Notes: generated by a model not told the origin, from the letters alone. Numbered from the stretch's first letter, positions 1-12,051 are shown. The stretch is DNA of 64,000 nucleotides from Sipunculus nudus (GCA_026874595.1 CM049313.1:76750659-76814658), one strand, 5' to 3'. Translations and numbers: made by a program.

Positions 1-782
1 AAGTGTTATATAAAAAAGGGAGATTAGCACAGTACCTTGGCTAGACTTCACATACCCCTCAAGCAGGGGTTATATACTCTGTTGACGTCCCAGACATCCG
101 TTCGTGTAACCTCTATTTTATATCGACAGATTTTCTTGGTTCGAACTCCAGGGTGCGTGCAGAGCAAGGAATTGTAAACAGTGTGGTATCGCATCGCGCA
201 TCCAGCTCCAAATTTTAAACATGCGACACCCGACCTCGTTGTTGTGATTCTTGGCCTTGTGCCAGAAACGATGTTATCAGACCAACGGTGTATATGCGTG
301 AAGGTGCAGGACTTCAACAAATAGATGGTGAAGTGACGTCATTTTACCCTGAATCACTTAGTTAACGCAGATACTATGCATGAACATGAATATACGCTAA
401 CGGACACATGGAAACACCCAAGTTACAAAAAAATATGGGCGATTTTTAACGCATATGCGTATATACGCGCACATATATGGACACGTCCCATAACAGGAGA
501 GGGAAGCTGCGATGACTGTAGTGTATAACCGCTGAGTGTGGAGCGTATAAGAATAGACCTGCCAGGTTATTTGTCAGTTCAATGCTCTGGACAATACACA
601 AAATAGTATACCAGTATTTAGCGTGTAAAAATAGTAATAATAATTCATTCAATTCTGAGAAAGTAATTATTTGTATATTGATATCCGTACCTCAAGCGAT
701 AGTTTAAGCGAATCCTAGATGTATAGACAAGTACATAAAAGTGTATGTCACATGTCCGTCGGTGACGGTCTATTTCTACACG
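1..782. other. AT-rich unique sequence, no gene seen
   Basis: This stretch lies left of the 102-bp array. It holds only short open frames (90 and 68 residues on the minus strand) with no recognisable domain. A perfect CRE octamer TGACGTCA occurs at 334-341, but no TATA box or exon structure accompanies it. Confidence 0.5.
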
Positions 783-3131
783 GTTAAGGAGTTCATCTTT
801 GCTTCTCTGAGAATAATTTCTAGTAACTGACTGTAAATCGCAAGCTGTCTGGGCATAGGTGTCGCTGTATGTGCATCTACGCCTAGTAAGGAGTTCATCT
901 TTGCTTCTCTGAGTATAATTTCTAGTAACTGACTGTAAAGCGCAAGCTTTCTTGGCATAGGTGTCGCTGTATGCCCATCTACGCCTAATAAGGAGTTCAT
1001 CTTTGCTTCTCTGAGTATAATTTCTAGTAACTGACTGTAAAGCGCAAGCTGTCTGGGCATAGGTGTCGCTGTATGCGCATCTACGCCTAATAAGGAGTTC
1101 ATCTTTGCTTCTCTGAGTATAATTTCTAGTAACTGACTGTAAAGCGCAAGCTGTCTGGGCATAGGTGTCGCTGTATGCCCATCTACGCCTAATAAGGAGT
1201 TCATCTTTGCTTCTCTGAGTATAATTTCTAGTAACTGACTGTAAAGCGCAAGCTGTCTGGGTATAGGTGTCGCTGTATGCCCTTCTACGCCTAATAAGGA
1301 GTTCATCTTTGCTTCTCTGAGTATAATTTCTAGTAACTGACTGTAAAGCGCAAGCTGTCTGGGCATAGGTGTCGCTGTATGCCCATCTACGCCTAATAAG
1401 GAGTTCATCTTTGCTTCTTTGAGTATAATATCTAGTAACTGACTGTAAAGCGCAAGCTGTCTGGGCATAGGTGTCGCTGTATGCCCATCTACGCCTAATA
1501 AGGAGTTCATCTTTGCTTCTCTGAGTATAATTTCTAGTAACTGACTGTAAAGCGCAAGCTGTCTGGGCATAGGTGTCGCTGTATGCCCATCTACGCCTAA
1601 TAAGGAGTTCATCTTTGCTTCTCTGAGTATAATTTCTAGTAACTGACTGTGAAGCGCAAGCTGTCTGGGCATAGGTGTCGCTGTATGCCCATCTACGCCT
1701 AATAAGGAGTTCATCTTTGCTTCTCTGAGTATAATTTCTAGTAACTGACGGTAAAGCGCAAGCTGTCTGGGCATAGGTGTCGCTGTATGCCTTTCTACGC
1801 CTAATAAGGAGTTCATCTTTGCTTCTCTGAGTATAATTTCTAGTAACTGACTGTGAAGCGCAAGCTGTCTGGGCATAGGTGTCGCTGTATGCCCATCTAC
1901 GCCTAATAAGGAGTTCATCTTTGCTTCTCTGAGTATAATTTCTAGTAACTGACGGTAAAGCGCAAGCTGTCTGGGCATAGGTGTCGCTGTATGCCCATCT
2001 ACGCCTAATAAGGAGTTCATCTTTGCTTCTCTGAGTATAATTTCTAGTAACTGACTGTAAAGCGCAAGCTGTCTGGGCATAGGTGTCGCTGTATGCCCAT
2101 CTACGCCTAATAAGGAGTTCATCTTTGCTTCTCTGAGTATAATTTCTAGTAACTGACTGTAAAGCGCAAGCTGTCTGGGCATAGGTGTCGCTGTATGCCC
2201 ATCTACGCCTAATAAGGAGTTCATCTTTGCTTCTCTGAGTATAATTTCTAGTAACTGACTGTAAAGCGCAAGCTGTCTGGGCATAGGTGTCGCTGTATGC
2301 CCATCTACGCCTAATAAGGAGTTCATCTTTGCTTCTCTGAGTATAATTTCTAGTAACTGACTGTAAAGCGCAAGCTGTCTGGGCATAGGTGTCGCTGTAT
2401 GCCCATCTACGCCTAATAAGGAGTTCATCTTTGCTTCTCTGAGTATAATTTCTAGTAACTGACTGTAAAGCGCAAGCTGTCTGGGCATAGGTGTCGCTGT
2501 ATGCCCATCTACGCCTAATAAGGAGTTCATCTTTGCTTCTCTGAGTATAATTTCTAGTAACTGACTGTAAAGCGCAAGCTGTCTGGGCATAGGTGTCGCT
2601 GTATGCCCATCTACGCCTAATAAGGAGTTCATCTTTGCTTCTCTGAGTATAATTTCTAGTAACTGACGGTAAAGCGCAAGCTGTCTGGGCATAGGTGTCG
2701 CTGTATGCCCATCTACGCCTAATAAGGAGTTCATCTTTGCTTCTCTGAGTATAATTTCTAGTAACTGACTGTAAAGCGCAAGCTGTCTGGGCATAGGTGT
2801 CGCTGTATGCCCATCTACGCCTAATAAGGAGTTCATCTTTGCTTCTCTGAGTATAATTTCTAGTAACTGACGGTAAAGCGCAAGCTGTCTGGGCATAGGT
2901 GTCGCTGTATGCCTTTCTACGCCTAATAAGGAGTTCATCTTTGCTTCTCTGAGTATAATTTCTAGTAACTGACTGTAAAGCGCAAGCTGTCTGGGCATAG
3001 GTGTCGCTGTATGCCTTTCTACGCCTAATAAGGAGTTCATCTTTGCTTCTCTGAGTATAATTTCTAGTAACTGACTGTAAAGCGCAAGCTGTCTTGGCAT
3101 AGGTGTCGCTGTATGCCCATCTACGCTTATT
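783..3131 (-). repeat. 102-bp minisatellite, 23 phased copies, open on the minus strand
   Basis: The marker AAGGAGTTCATC recurs exactly every 102 bp from 786 to 3030, which gives 23 units without a single indel. Because 102 is divisible by three, one minus-strand frame stays open over 776-3169 (797 codons). It starts at an ATG in the right flank and reads as a 34-residue repeat containing HTATPMPRQLALYSQLLEII. A second minus-strand frame of the unit also lacks stops. Differences between units are nearly all amino-acid changing in the first frame (Tyr/His, Ser/Arg, Asp-Gly/Glu-Arg, Met/Ile), which is not the pattern of purifying selection. No signal peptide, membrane segment or known domain is visible. 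The 34-residue length equals a TPR unit, but the TPR consensus residues are absent. A translated product is possible but unsupported; I regard the stretch as a minisatellite with an incidental frame. Confidence 0.95.
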
Positions 3132-4230
3132 AGAACTAGAAGCTTTTGCGCACCCTGACAGTCCGACATGTCGGTCGAAGTGTATAATGTCTCAAGATTT
3201 AATTCAGGAAGCCACCTCTACCATACCATGTGTTATTTTTTTATATTTTTACGTTTCATAAGTCTTCCGTTAGGCGGAGCGCATCAGGATAATATTTCTT
3301 CCAGTAATCATTTCATATTATATTTTCTACTGCACAGGGCCAAAATGACAACCTAGTGGTACACCAACGTCTCCAATAAAAAGAGAATCTACAGCGTCAG
3401 AATGACAGAATGTGTGCATAATTGTGAGATTACCAGCGACATCGATGGAATAGTATGGACGGTCATGGCAGTGCGGTTTTCTACATGACTACCTTCCTGA
3501 CGCGATATGAATAAATACTGAGTCGTGCCTTACCGCAAGCAGTAACCCCGAACAAGGTTGGCTGTACCTGTTAATCTCTTCCCTGCATATTCATGCTGAT
3601 TTTATATGTATACAATATTTCCTTTGTGTGAGCGCTCTGCTTATCACAACATAATCACTAAAGAGAAATCATATCAACTGATTTTTTTCTACGTAAACTA
3701 AAATAGCTGCACGTTCAATGGTAAGAGTTTTTGGCTTGAAAAGCGGCAGGAATACCTCCTATATCAAAGTTCCATTTCTTTATTCAGTTTATATATGTAA
3801 TTCTAAGACGGTGGTATGCTGTAGCATGTTTGATTCATACAAGACCCTTAGGAACCTTTAATGCAGTTATATTGGATCACAGGTCTGACTGAAGTCATAC
3901 AGAGTTTCAAAAGTGAATTCTACAGAGAAAAGAGCTTTTTTATGTAAGATATAAGAGCAACACGTAGTGGAAGGCTTAATCGTTCATGCAATAATTCATG
4001 GTTTATCACCAACATGGGTTATCTCAATTAAAGGTGCCGGGCAAACTTTAAGTACTCATATGAAAACTACTTTGAAACACATATACGCAGCAATTTTCTT
4101 AACTTTATGAAAGTAAAAAAAAAGATCCATTAATTTATAATGTATCATAAATCAAAGGAATAGAATTAACCGGTCCATTAATTTATCAGGCAGGACACGT
4201 TCACCTCTGTAACTCCTGGTTGTAGAGGCA
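3132..4230. other. Unique AT-rich sequence, nothing recognised
   Basis: No coding frame longer than 62 codons, no RNA gene and no clear repeat is seen between the 102-bp array and the inverted repeat that starts at 4231. Confidence 0.5.
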
Positions 4231-4346
4231 CCGGCCTTTGAAGTTAAATAATAAATAATACCACTATAATACACGTGGTAATAAAGAGTACTCTGCATTT
4301 CTGTCACAGTGGTGCTATCTATTATTATATGATTTCAAAGGCCGAT
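4231..4346. repeat. Imperfect inverted repeat (hairpin or small MITE)
   Basis: The left arm, about 4231-4265, begins CCGGCCTTTGAAGTTAAATA. The right arm, about 4309-4346, is its imperfect reverse complement and ends TTTCAAAGGCCGA. The arms pair over some 35 bp with a few mismatches and short gaps around a ~43-nt loop. This is typical of a small foldback or MITE-like element. No clear target-site duplication was found. Confidence 0.55.
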
Positions 4347-4754
4347 GGTAGAGGACAGCACTTTACAGTAAGGACTTTGTTTTAGAGTCCTATCCAATTA
4401 ATGGACAATGGTATGCGTGTACTCTCCCTGAATTGACCTTTGTTCTTACGGTAACAGCCATTGGGTCAAGTGAACTTTTCATAGGGTCACAGCTCTAGTG
4501 GCCTATTAGGTTACAATATCTGAAGAGTGCCACACGCTCTGAGGGTGTGGTACGAAACTAATTTGTCATGAAATGCCTGCAGAAAACCTATATTAGTTCT
4601 TTCGATACAACGTAGAAATGCTCTGGTCACCCATCGAGCACTCTGCCATCAGTTTTTGCAACAAATTATGACTTTAACAACTGTATATATGAATATACAA
4701 TATTAGAATTTGCACATTAGCTCTTTCAATTTACAATGATTTTCAATCCAGCCT

Positions 4755-4802
4755 CCCCCCCCCCCCCCCCCCCCCAGCTGAAAAATTCTGGGTACGCCCC
4801 TG
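4755..4802 (-). repeat. Poly-C tract (C21) adjoining a TE-like terminus
   Basis: Twenty-one cytosines (4755-4775) are followed by a segment that on the minus strand begins CAGGGGCGTACCCAGAATTT. From general recall, a CAGGGGCGTA-type start followed by a G run is a common end of dispersed DNA elements in invertebrate genomes. The other end of this copy was not identified. Flanking positions 4347-4754 hold nothing recognisable. Confidence 0.4.
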
Positions 4803-5134
4803 CGAAGATATTTTACAGATACTCCCATAATCTTCCATGTTCAAAACTTTTATATACAAAAGCACTTAACATTGCGCCGCCTGCACCGTCATCGACTAAC
4901 GGGTGTTTGACATAGACATCAGATCGTCTTCTTTTGTCATATTAGTTTAACATTACATAAATTATTTTTGCCTCCCGAATATAGGCCTTTCCAATTATCT
5001 CGCACGTTTTTGATACAATTCCATTTTGCACGGAGGAACCCCCCGAAAGGTACACTTGTTTGTGAGTGCAACACGACTGTTGGGAACAAAGGCGTGTTTG
5101 GAACAGTCCCCCCATTTAGCCTGCAGAGCACTAG

Positions 5135-5226
5135 CTTACCCTGAAAATTCTCACCGCCTGGGCTAAGATCAAACTCACAGTCGCCCGGCTTTTAGCCCTG
5201 TGCTCCACAAGTACCACGGAAACCGG
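5135..5226 (-). repeat. Possible tRNA-derived SINE head
   Basis: Read on the minus strand from about 5226 downward, the sequence contains an A-box-like TGGTACTTGTGGAGCACAGG. It continues through an anticodon-arm-like GGCTAAAAGCC and then a B-box-like GAGTTTGATC. The order and spacing resemble a decayed tRNA, as found at the start of SINEs. The T-arm stem no longer pairs well and one B-box position differs from GTTCGA, so it is not a functional tRNA. A body may extend toward lower coordinates (about 4940), but no tail was identified. Confidence 0.35.
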
Positions 5227-6800
5227 TCAGTTCTTTAATTTGTTTGTAATTGTGTTATATTATTTTATGTTTTATAATTTCCTTTGTTGCTCGTCTGGGC
5301 CATTTGAAATATCATGCAGTTGACTGAATAATTAATGGAAAACAATATAATATACAGTGTTTTGTCAATATTGCAACTGGAGTATGCCTCCGGTAAGAAA
5401 CCTGTTGGTGCTCCCCTCTTTTCATATATACACGCATGGAGTCTTGAAATGCGGTTAAAAATGTAAAACATATACTACTCGCGGACGAATTCGTCAGAAC
5501 GACCCTAGTCAAAGACCTAGGGTATGACAGAGTTCAGTATAAAAATACATATGAGTAGCTTCTTTACACACAGAACTGCCGGCTTCCATGTATGCATGCC
5601 TCGTATTTTAGCCAGTCAAGTAAACATGTTCTGCACGTACATAAATCTGGTAAAAGCCGGGCTTTTAGCCGCCAATCATCTCTAGAGTCCGTGGACATTT
5701 TCAGCTAGAGCAGATGCACCAAGCACGCAAAAATTCTAAACCTGTTGACGAACAAGGAGAGAAAGACTTTCAAAGGATAATGAACTTGGCTGTGGCCAGT
5801 GGGACGCGGCCAGGTTTTTCTTTACCCAGACAGAGCAAGCCTCGGGCTTTCTCTGCCTAATGCTGGGAATGACATGCCGGCTAATATGAAATATATAAGT
5901 ACTGACAAGATGTTGTGTCAGATTAAATTTCGTCTACTGGATGAGGCGGTACATTCGTGCTTGTGCTTTCCAATGCGGCACAGAAGTTCATAGACATCAG
6001 ATATTACTAATGCGTTTGTCTGAATACATGGTTGGTGTTAAATGTTAAACAATGGCGACCTGGTCTTGATTTTGACTATGTCAAAGCTAGAAAACTTTTT
6101 TTATTCATGTGACTTGGTTCCTTTTTCACACTATACATAAACTTGACATAAACAAACTGATACTTGGTAGCTTTATGTCTGTTGAAACCGTCATGTACCG
6201 ACTGCTCAGGAGCCCTTGCGCAAACACAAGAATGATTTATATACCAACAATTGAGTAAATGTTTCGTGTGAGAAGCGGATTATCAACCTTCCGTGAACGG
6301 TTAAACCACAAACGGTCACCAATAGTTTCACAATGATTACATTACAAAAAACCCAGTTCATTTAAAATTAACAATGATCACCAAATATGGAAAGACATAT
6401 ATTACTTTTTCTCGGACGTTCTGGGTTCTTTCATATAATTTAAGTGGTCTATACATTCCCTACAACTGCAGGAGTAACTATAATTTATTTCAGCAGCTGT
6501 GCATAAAAAATCATAGGACCGATTTCTAATAATGAAATATTTACATATACATAAACATTACCGGACAGAGGTCGTTATATCACGAACCAGATGCATGCCA
6601 AACTATTGTAATATGTGTGTGTGTGTGTGTACATGGCATGATAAAAACGGAGGAGTCGCACATATTAAAATAATCTATGTGAGTACAAAATAATCTTCAA
6701 TTTTTGGTGAGAAAGGTATCAATATGAAAAAAGAAGTTCTCTGACAATTGCTTTCAAATAGTTTGTACCTCGATGGTCAATAGCAGAAGCTGACAGGTTT
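5227..6800. other. Unique AT-rich sequence with a short GT microsatellite
   Basis: No gene is recognised. The stretch contains a (GT)n run at 6613-6630 and a perfect 8+1+8 inverted repeat TAAAAGCCGGGCTTTTA at 5651-5667. The inverted repeat echoes the anticodon-arm-like piece of the SINE candidate nearby. Open frames are short and show no domain. Confidence 0.45.
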
Positions 6801-6851
6801 AGAAAACATGAAAGGCATATTTTTCGCTGCAGACTTTGCAGCTAACTGGAT

Positions 6852-7059
6852 AGTTTGGATTATACATTTCTATATACAGTTCTTTAGCGTTTTGTTTTTC
6901 CCAAAACATTAAAAAAACGGGTAAGAATCTTGTACACTAATGCCGAAAGTTGTGTGAAGAATTTCGGCAGATCAACCGGATATTTCAAACTACTGAGGGG
7001 AGCCCGTCAAGATGGTCCCCTGGCTCCTTATCTTTTCTTGTTTGCTATAGAAAGTTTGA
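6852..7059 (+). pseudogene. Reverse transcriptase fragment of the plus-strand LINE
   Basis: One frame can be read continuously except for a TAG at 6885-6887. It begins SLDYTFLYTVL, passes RILYTNAESCVKN and ends in the RGARQ..PLAPYLF..AIE block. That block is the conserved RT segment upstream of the catalytic aspartates. The preceding aspartate block (about 6802-6840) lies in a different frame, so at least one frameshift separates them. This is the best-preserved stretch of the element. Confidence 0.85.
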
Positions 7060-8334
7060 GATAATGATAATATTAAAGGAATTAGCATTAGCATTTTTTT
7101 AAATATACCAGCTCACTTGCTTTCCACTATCGCCGAGTTTTCAAGTTACTCTACATTAGAATTTAACAAGGGTAATTCAGAAATTACATGTATCGGTTCA
7201 AGCAGATATTCATCTGAAAAGATAGGAGAGTTCTCATGGACCAACCTAACAACGCAAGCCATTAACGTAATAAGTATATAATACACCTACAATAGAGACC
7301 TTCCTGAAAAACTAAATTATGAAAAGGTTATAGGTAAACTTAGTAATATGTTGAACTTGCGGAGATATAGGAGATCAACAATTTATGAGAGAAAAGAAAT
7401 CGTCTAGTCGTTAGGGTTTGTTACAAATATATTTTGTTAGCAATATAATTGTTCCTCCCGTGAAGAATATAAAAAAAATAAAGAGCTTATTACCAACTTG
7501 GCGGCGGCCAAAAGTGAAATACATGTCATTAACTGGGGATTACAGCATTGGAGGAAAAAGATAACCAGATTTTGGAATAAAATATAAAACTCAACGAGTT
7601 ATATATGGAATGAGAATTTATAAGTTGGAAAAATCGGGAAATTGAAAATCACTCCACTTTATTGTTTATTGAAATTAGGGCCCATGTATTGCACGTGTGA
7701 ACTAATTTTGATATTAACAGTTTATAGTGTCATACAAGTTGTCTTTCTATAAGAATGCGTTTCACATATGGTCTCAGTTTGCAAGCATTACCCCAGAAAC
7801 TCCAGACGAAGTACTAGCCCAACCTATCTGGCGAAATAAACTAAAAAAATTTATAATCAGTCTGTCAACTTGCGCCAGCTGGGCAAGGTTGATATAAATC
7901 AAACAGCAAATTTAGTCGATGGAAATGGTTATGTAAAACAACCTAATGAAATATTAATTATTAATTACCAGAAGGCAAATAAAACGGTTGTGTCATACTA
8001 TACAATTCGCTATTATGTTCAATTCCAGCGAATTTGATTGTTATTGCTAATTATGTTACACAAGGTTTAGTTGACAAATATAGGTGCCCTGACTACATTG
8101 TATGTAAAACTACAACCTGTAAAATCAAATCAGGTATCTGAAGAACCATCGGCAAAAACAACATTTGTTAGTAAATGTGATGGAGCATACTTGGTAGAAA
8201 TATGTAAAAATATATTAAACTTGTTATGATACTTATTCCCGTGAGTTCAAGGTCAAAGTAATTCACAATTATAAAGGTGTTAATAATCATCTTTATTCAT
8301 GGAAATTAACAGTGACACAGATTATGTTCATACT

Positions 8335-8723
8335 GTTTCACCGAACCAGAAACTGTTAATCATCTATTCTGTAGTTGTCATTATGCGAAAAACACATATT
8401 TTCAGATCATGGAATGGGCAAAGACGTTTAATGTAACGATGCCGGTTATCTAAGAAATAGTTATTGTATATGATTATATTGTTGAAAGTGACAATCGTTG
8501 ACACATCGGTACCTTGGTAAATATTTATAAGCAATATATACATATGAAGAGGGACGCAGGTAAACTCAGCTTGAAAGCGTATCAGTCAAAAGTACATTAT
8601 GTTAAAGGGGCCCAATTACTTTCTGACCTTTACAAACTAGAGGTAATCTCTTGGAGCTTTTATAAAAATAGGCCGGAAAACGTGGATATCACCGCACACA
8701 TAATAGGCTGCATGATTTGTTAA
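8335..8723 (+). pseudogene. C-terminal region of the LINE ORF2 (CCHC-like motif and tail)
   Basis: The segment opens with CSYCFTEPETVNHLFCSC, giving Cys-x2-Cys, His-x3-Cys spacing like the C-terminal Cys/His motif of L1-type ORF2 proteins. It continues HYAKNTYFQIMEWAK. After a stop and a frame change, a lysine-rich stretch (IYKQYIHMKRDAGKLSLKAY) appears at about 8520-8580, where L1-like ORF2 proteins have a basic tail. Frame breaks make it non-functional. Confidence 0.75.
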
Positions 8724-9250
8724 TATCAACGTGTTCATAATATGTGAGGTTTGCCAAAATAATCAAAACAAATTCAACAAGGGCACCTGGCAGCAAGTCA
8801 TATAAGCCAGAGCTTTGCAAAAAGCGTTTTACAACAAGGTACTTTTCTACCTCCGCATATATGCATTCCACCACCTAAGGTTACATTTTTTTCCCGTTAG
8901 TCAACATTACTGTGTCTACAAACATGTTGTTGATTAACAAGTTCATACATCTTTTACGAAGGCGTTTTAAGAACTTTTCACAACAAAATGAACCCTAAGA
9001 TAATTAATATATACACAGAGGAGGCCGGAAATCACATGAATTCTTTTTAAAAGGTAGGCGAATGGGCACCTTAAAAAATATTGAACATAGAGTAGCAAAA
9101 AAAAAAAGGATAGATTACAGCTGGATTATTGGTAATGGAGACTACCTGAGAAGTTGATGAAACTCGATTGTGAACATGACAATGTACTTATATATTATAT
9201 GTGTTATACTTGATATATTTTTGTTGAAATAAAGATATTTTTAATATTTG

Positions 9251-9560
9251 CTTTCAAAAAGTTGTATTTATATATAACGATATATCTTGAGGAGAACACA
9301 CATAATCTTACATTTTCAAATATATTGCAATTGATAATACCCAATTTTATGCATATAGTCCAATGTTTAAGAAAGAGGAAAACATACTTAAAGATGCATG
9401 AAGGGTTCTAGTATTTAGCTATAATGTTGTGATTCTCTCAAGAATCATCTAGAAAAACGTCGCTGTGTCTCTACACACCAGGGTCCACACGTGACCTCGG
9501 CCAAGTGAAAAAGCCTAAGGCTAGCATGACAACGAGAGTTCAACCAGTACAGATTAAACT
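9251..9560. other. AT-rich sequence, nothing recognised
   Basis: Short AT-rich interval downstream of the LINE 3' end. No domain, RNA or repeat is recognised. Confidence 0.4.
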
Positions 9561-9995
9561 GAGAATGTAACAAACGTCCCGGCGAGGGTGTCACGACACG
9601 AGTTACGCCCGTGTCACACAATAAAAAGAGCACCTGTAACAATATATATAATATAATATAATACACTCATAATTTGCTCTCAATTGCTCTCATATAATTT
9701 TCTTTGCGGGAAATCGAGGTTCCTGTTAGAACACAAGATGGTCTGATTTTGCTTTCTCCCACACGGAGGGTCTCCGCGTGCCAGGCTTCTGTAATTACAT
9801 TCGCAGGCTTAGAAAGACGATTCAAATTACGCTTACCACGAAGATGACACCCGAAAGGTGAACTCTAATGACAGATGACGTCATTAGTCACAGCATGACT
9901 TTTTCATCAGTGGTTGTACCATATAAATGTAGCTCTGGCCATTAATACAGGTCTTCTCACCTAGACCGTGTGTGGACTTTATTAGATCAGCCATG
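9561..9995 (+). promoter_or_regulatory. LTR- or promoter-like segment with CRE and TATA-like box
   Basis: A perfect CRE octamer TGACGTCA lies at 9876-9883, within a CTAATGAC/GTCATTAG inverted pair (9865-9887). A TATA-like ATATAAATG follows at about 9921. Then comes a pyrimidine-rich piece, GGTCTTCTCACCTAGACC, and at about 9999 an AAG|GTATG context that could serve as a splice donor. The order would suit either a Pol II promoter with a leader exon or a solo LTR, since the stretch from TGTAACA or TGTCACG to GATCA has TG...CA ends. No target duplication, primer site or retroelement protein was found. Confidence 0.28.
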
Positions 9996-11575
9996 CTAAA
10001 AAGGTATGATTAATAATTATATGACACGTTCATTTATTTAGTAACTGTAATATAGGTTAACGTAGCACCAACCGCGTGACGTTGCAGCATACAAAAACAT
10101 TTCTGAGGAATGAATTTATCGTATTGAAATAAATCCGCGTATAAACCACAATCTACTATAAATTGTTGTCTTCTAATGCAATTCTTATACAGAAATATAA
10201 TATCAAGGCTATAATCTTGTAGTCGATTTAACTGATATATTACTAAGATTTTTAGAAGGGGTAGTGCCTGCAGTATGTTTTGCTAATTGAAAGTCAGAAA
10301 AATTCCTCAAAAGAAATTCCCTCTGCCAAGGGTTTCGTAACCTTTTCGTATTGACAAAATATTCAGAGAGCGTGACCCCGAAATATATCACGGTCCAACG
10401 GTAGCACGGTCCAACGAAAAATACTCTAATGATGATGCAAATCGTAACTTAAGCGTGCATGTATAGAATAAGGGGGGGAAACTGTAACAAAAAATGCCTA
10501 ACAAAAAATGAAAAAAAAAAATGAAAGCTAATGCACCTCGTTTTTGCGCATAGTAGTTGATAAAAAGAGAAACATGTTCATTTAATGCGGGTTCACAGGT
10601 AGGAAAGGTTATTTTTACGGGAGTCACTGACCTTACACCAAAGGCAGGCAGTGAGGTGCACGGTGCAATGAATGACCAGGTTTCCAAGTGAAAGCTGTAA
10701 CGGGGCTCCTCGAATATATAACTAGACTCACAAATACACGAAAACAAGGTACATGTTACCTTTTCTTATTTTGCCTTTTCTCCGCATCATTTTTATTGAA
10801 AGCTACAAGTATATGATATATATCCGGCCAGAAAACAGACACAGGTGATGTGATAACAGCGGAGATAATGACAGAAAAAAATCAATTCCCCTCCAGACAT
10901 ACTTCATCTATGTGATGAAGCCTTTTCAATCGATCCAGGCCCGACCGGGATTCCTTCAAAGAAGCAAGACCGTTCGAATCTATCCCGAGAAAAGGTCACA
11001 CACTCCCTGATAAGGTGCGCGAAAATTGCTGTCGTAAGAACACGTTATTATATGAGAGACCATTACACAAGTAACAGCTAATTTTCGAGCCTCCCTCAGT
11101 TTTACAGACTCCCACAGGGCGCATTACATGTGGCATGCACGGTATAAATGTCCTTCTCTTCCATAGATTATGTTATTTTTTTTTTATTTCATCTACAATT
11201 CATAACTCAAGTTTGCCATTATTTAGTTTAGAATCCTTAGCTATATAAAGGTAATAAAAGAACACAATTTCTACATCAATCATTTCAACTTTCAAAAAAA
11301 TTATTGACTGTACGCTTATATGGAGACATGTAAATATACACAGTAATGTGTTATTGAGTGCATGTTAACTTAAAATATGGAATGTTTTATTTGACTTCAA
11401 TTATCAAACGGCAGAGCGTCACCACAAGTTGTGAAAAATGGAACCTGAAAGATGGAGTACTGTATGACTTGATGCTTATCATATTGATCCGGAATCCTTA
11501 CATGTAGATCTTCAATCATTTACCACATTGTGGTGAGTGAGTACAGACAGAGCGACTTTACATGCCGTAGTACAT
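9996..11575. other. Non-coding AT-rich sequence
   Basis: The longest open frame (119 codons, minus strand, 10388-10747) has no recognisable domain, and its context has homopolymer runs typical of non-coding DNA. A B-box-like CCGTTCGAATC near 10971 lacks a convincing A box. Nothing else is recognised. Confidence 0.4.
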
Positions 11576-11629
11576 GCTCCTTTAATGTAATTTCAACACA
11601 GTGAGGTATCTGATTGGTGGGAAAGATAT

Positions 11630-11800
11630 GGCATGTAAAATTTACAATAATCGATGCATGTCCAACTGCGGACATGGAGAATCGAATATAAAATTACAAT
11701 GATCCATGAACAATTTTGGTCGTGAGGAAGGAATGTAAAATTTCAGCGATCCATTACCAGTTTGTGACGTGGAGGATAGAATACGAAATTTTTATAAGAA
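11630..11800. repeat. Degenerate ~48-bp tandem repeat, about 3.5 copies
   Basis: Units begin with GCATGTAAAA (11631), GAATATAAAA (11684), GAATGTAAAA (11731) and GAATACGAAA (11779), a spacing of 47-53 bp. Each continues with a shared GATCCAT-type core and a GTGA-GGA end. Divergence is high, so this is an old array. Confidence 0.6.
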
Positions 11801-12051
11801 AAAAAAAAGTTTTGGTTCTCAGGCGTTTTTTTCATAAATCCGTGCGGGTGGGTGATATTTAATTTTTGTAACTTTTATTTTAATGTTTCGATAAAAATGT
11901 CATATAAATTGATACAATCAGGGAAAGCATGAAAATTAAAGATTGTTTTTGCTAAAAAAAAGTAGAGCACTACATAACAAAGGAAATCTGATCAAAATTG
12001 TATTATTTTATCTTCTTGAAAGATGAAAATCAAAATCAAAATTTTTGTTGC

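Larger units (their letters stand above)
6802..9250 (+). mobile_element. Dead LINE (APE/L1-type non-LTR retrotransposon), 5'-truncated
   Basis: This is a decayed LINE ORF2 that reads from RT motif A to the 3' end. RT traces are FFAADFA (about 6814, the first aspartate block), SCVKNFGRSTGYFKLL (about 6948-6995) and RGARQDGPLAPYLFLFAIE (6996-7052), followed by an IKGI-like block. No FADD catalytic box was found after it. A distal part of ORF2 is visible near 7460-7560 (SLTGDYSIGGKR then a stop). A CCHC-like motif CSYCFTEPETVNHLFCSC follows at 8335-8388, then a basic C-terminal tail at about 8514-8640. A polyadenylation-like AATAAA lies at 9228-9233. Segments fall in all three plus-strand frames with internal stops, so the copy is inactive. 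The IKGI block and C-terminal Cys/His motif fit the L1/Tx1 group by family knowledge. The 5' half with the endonuclease is absent. Confidence 0.87.

Noticed and set aside
137-151. Minus-strand tRNA or SINE (B-box-like GGAGTTCGAACC)
   Set aside because: No A box, anticodon arm or acceptor pairing could be placed upstream.
776-3169. 34-residue repeats as a TPR-like protein
   Set aside because: Only the length agrees. The small and large hydrophobic residues that define the TPR helices are not at the expected positions, and unit differences are mostly replacement changes.
10960-10990. tRNA-like B box near CGTTCGAATC
   Set aside because: Lacks an A box and a pairing acceptor stem in the preceding 70 bases.
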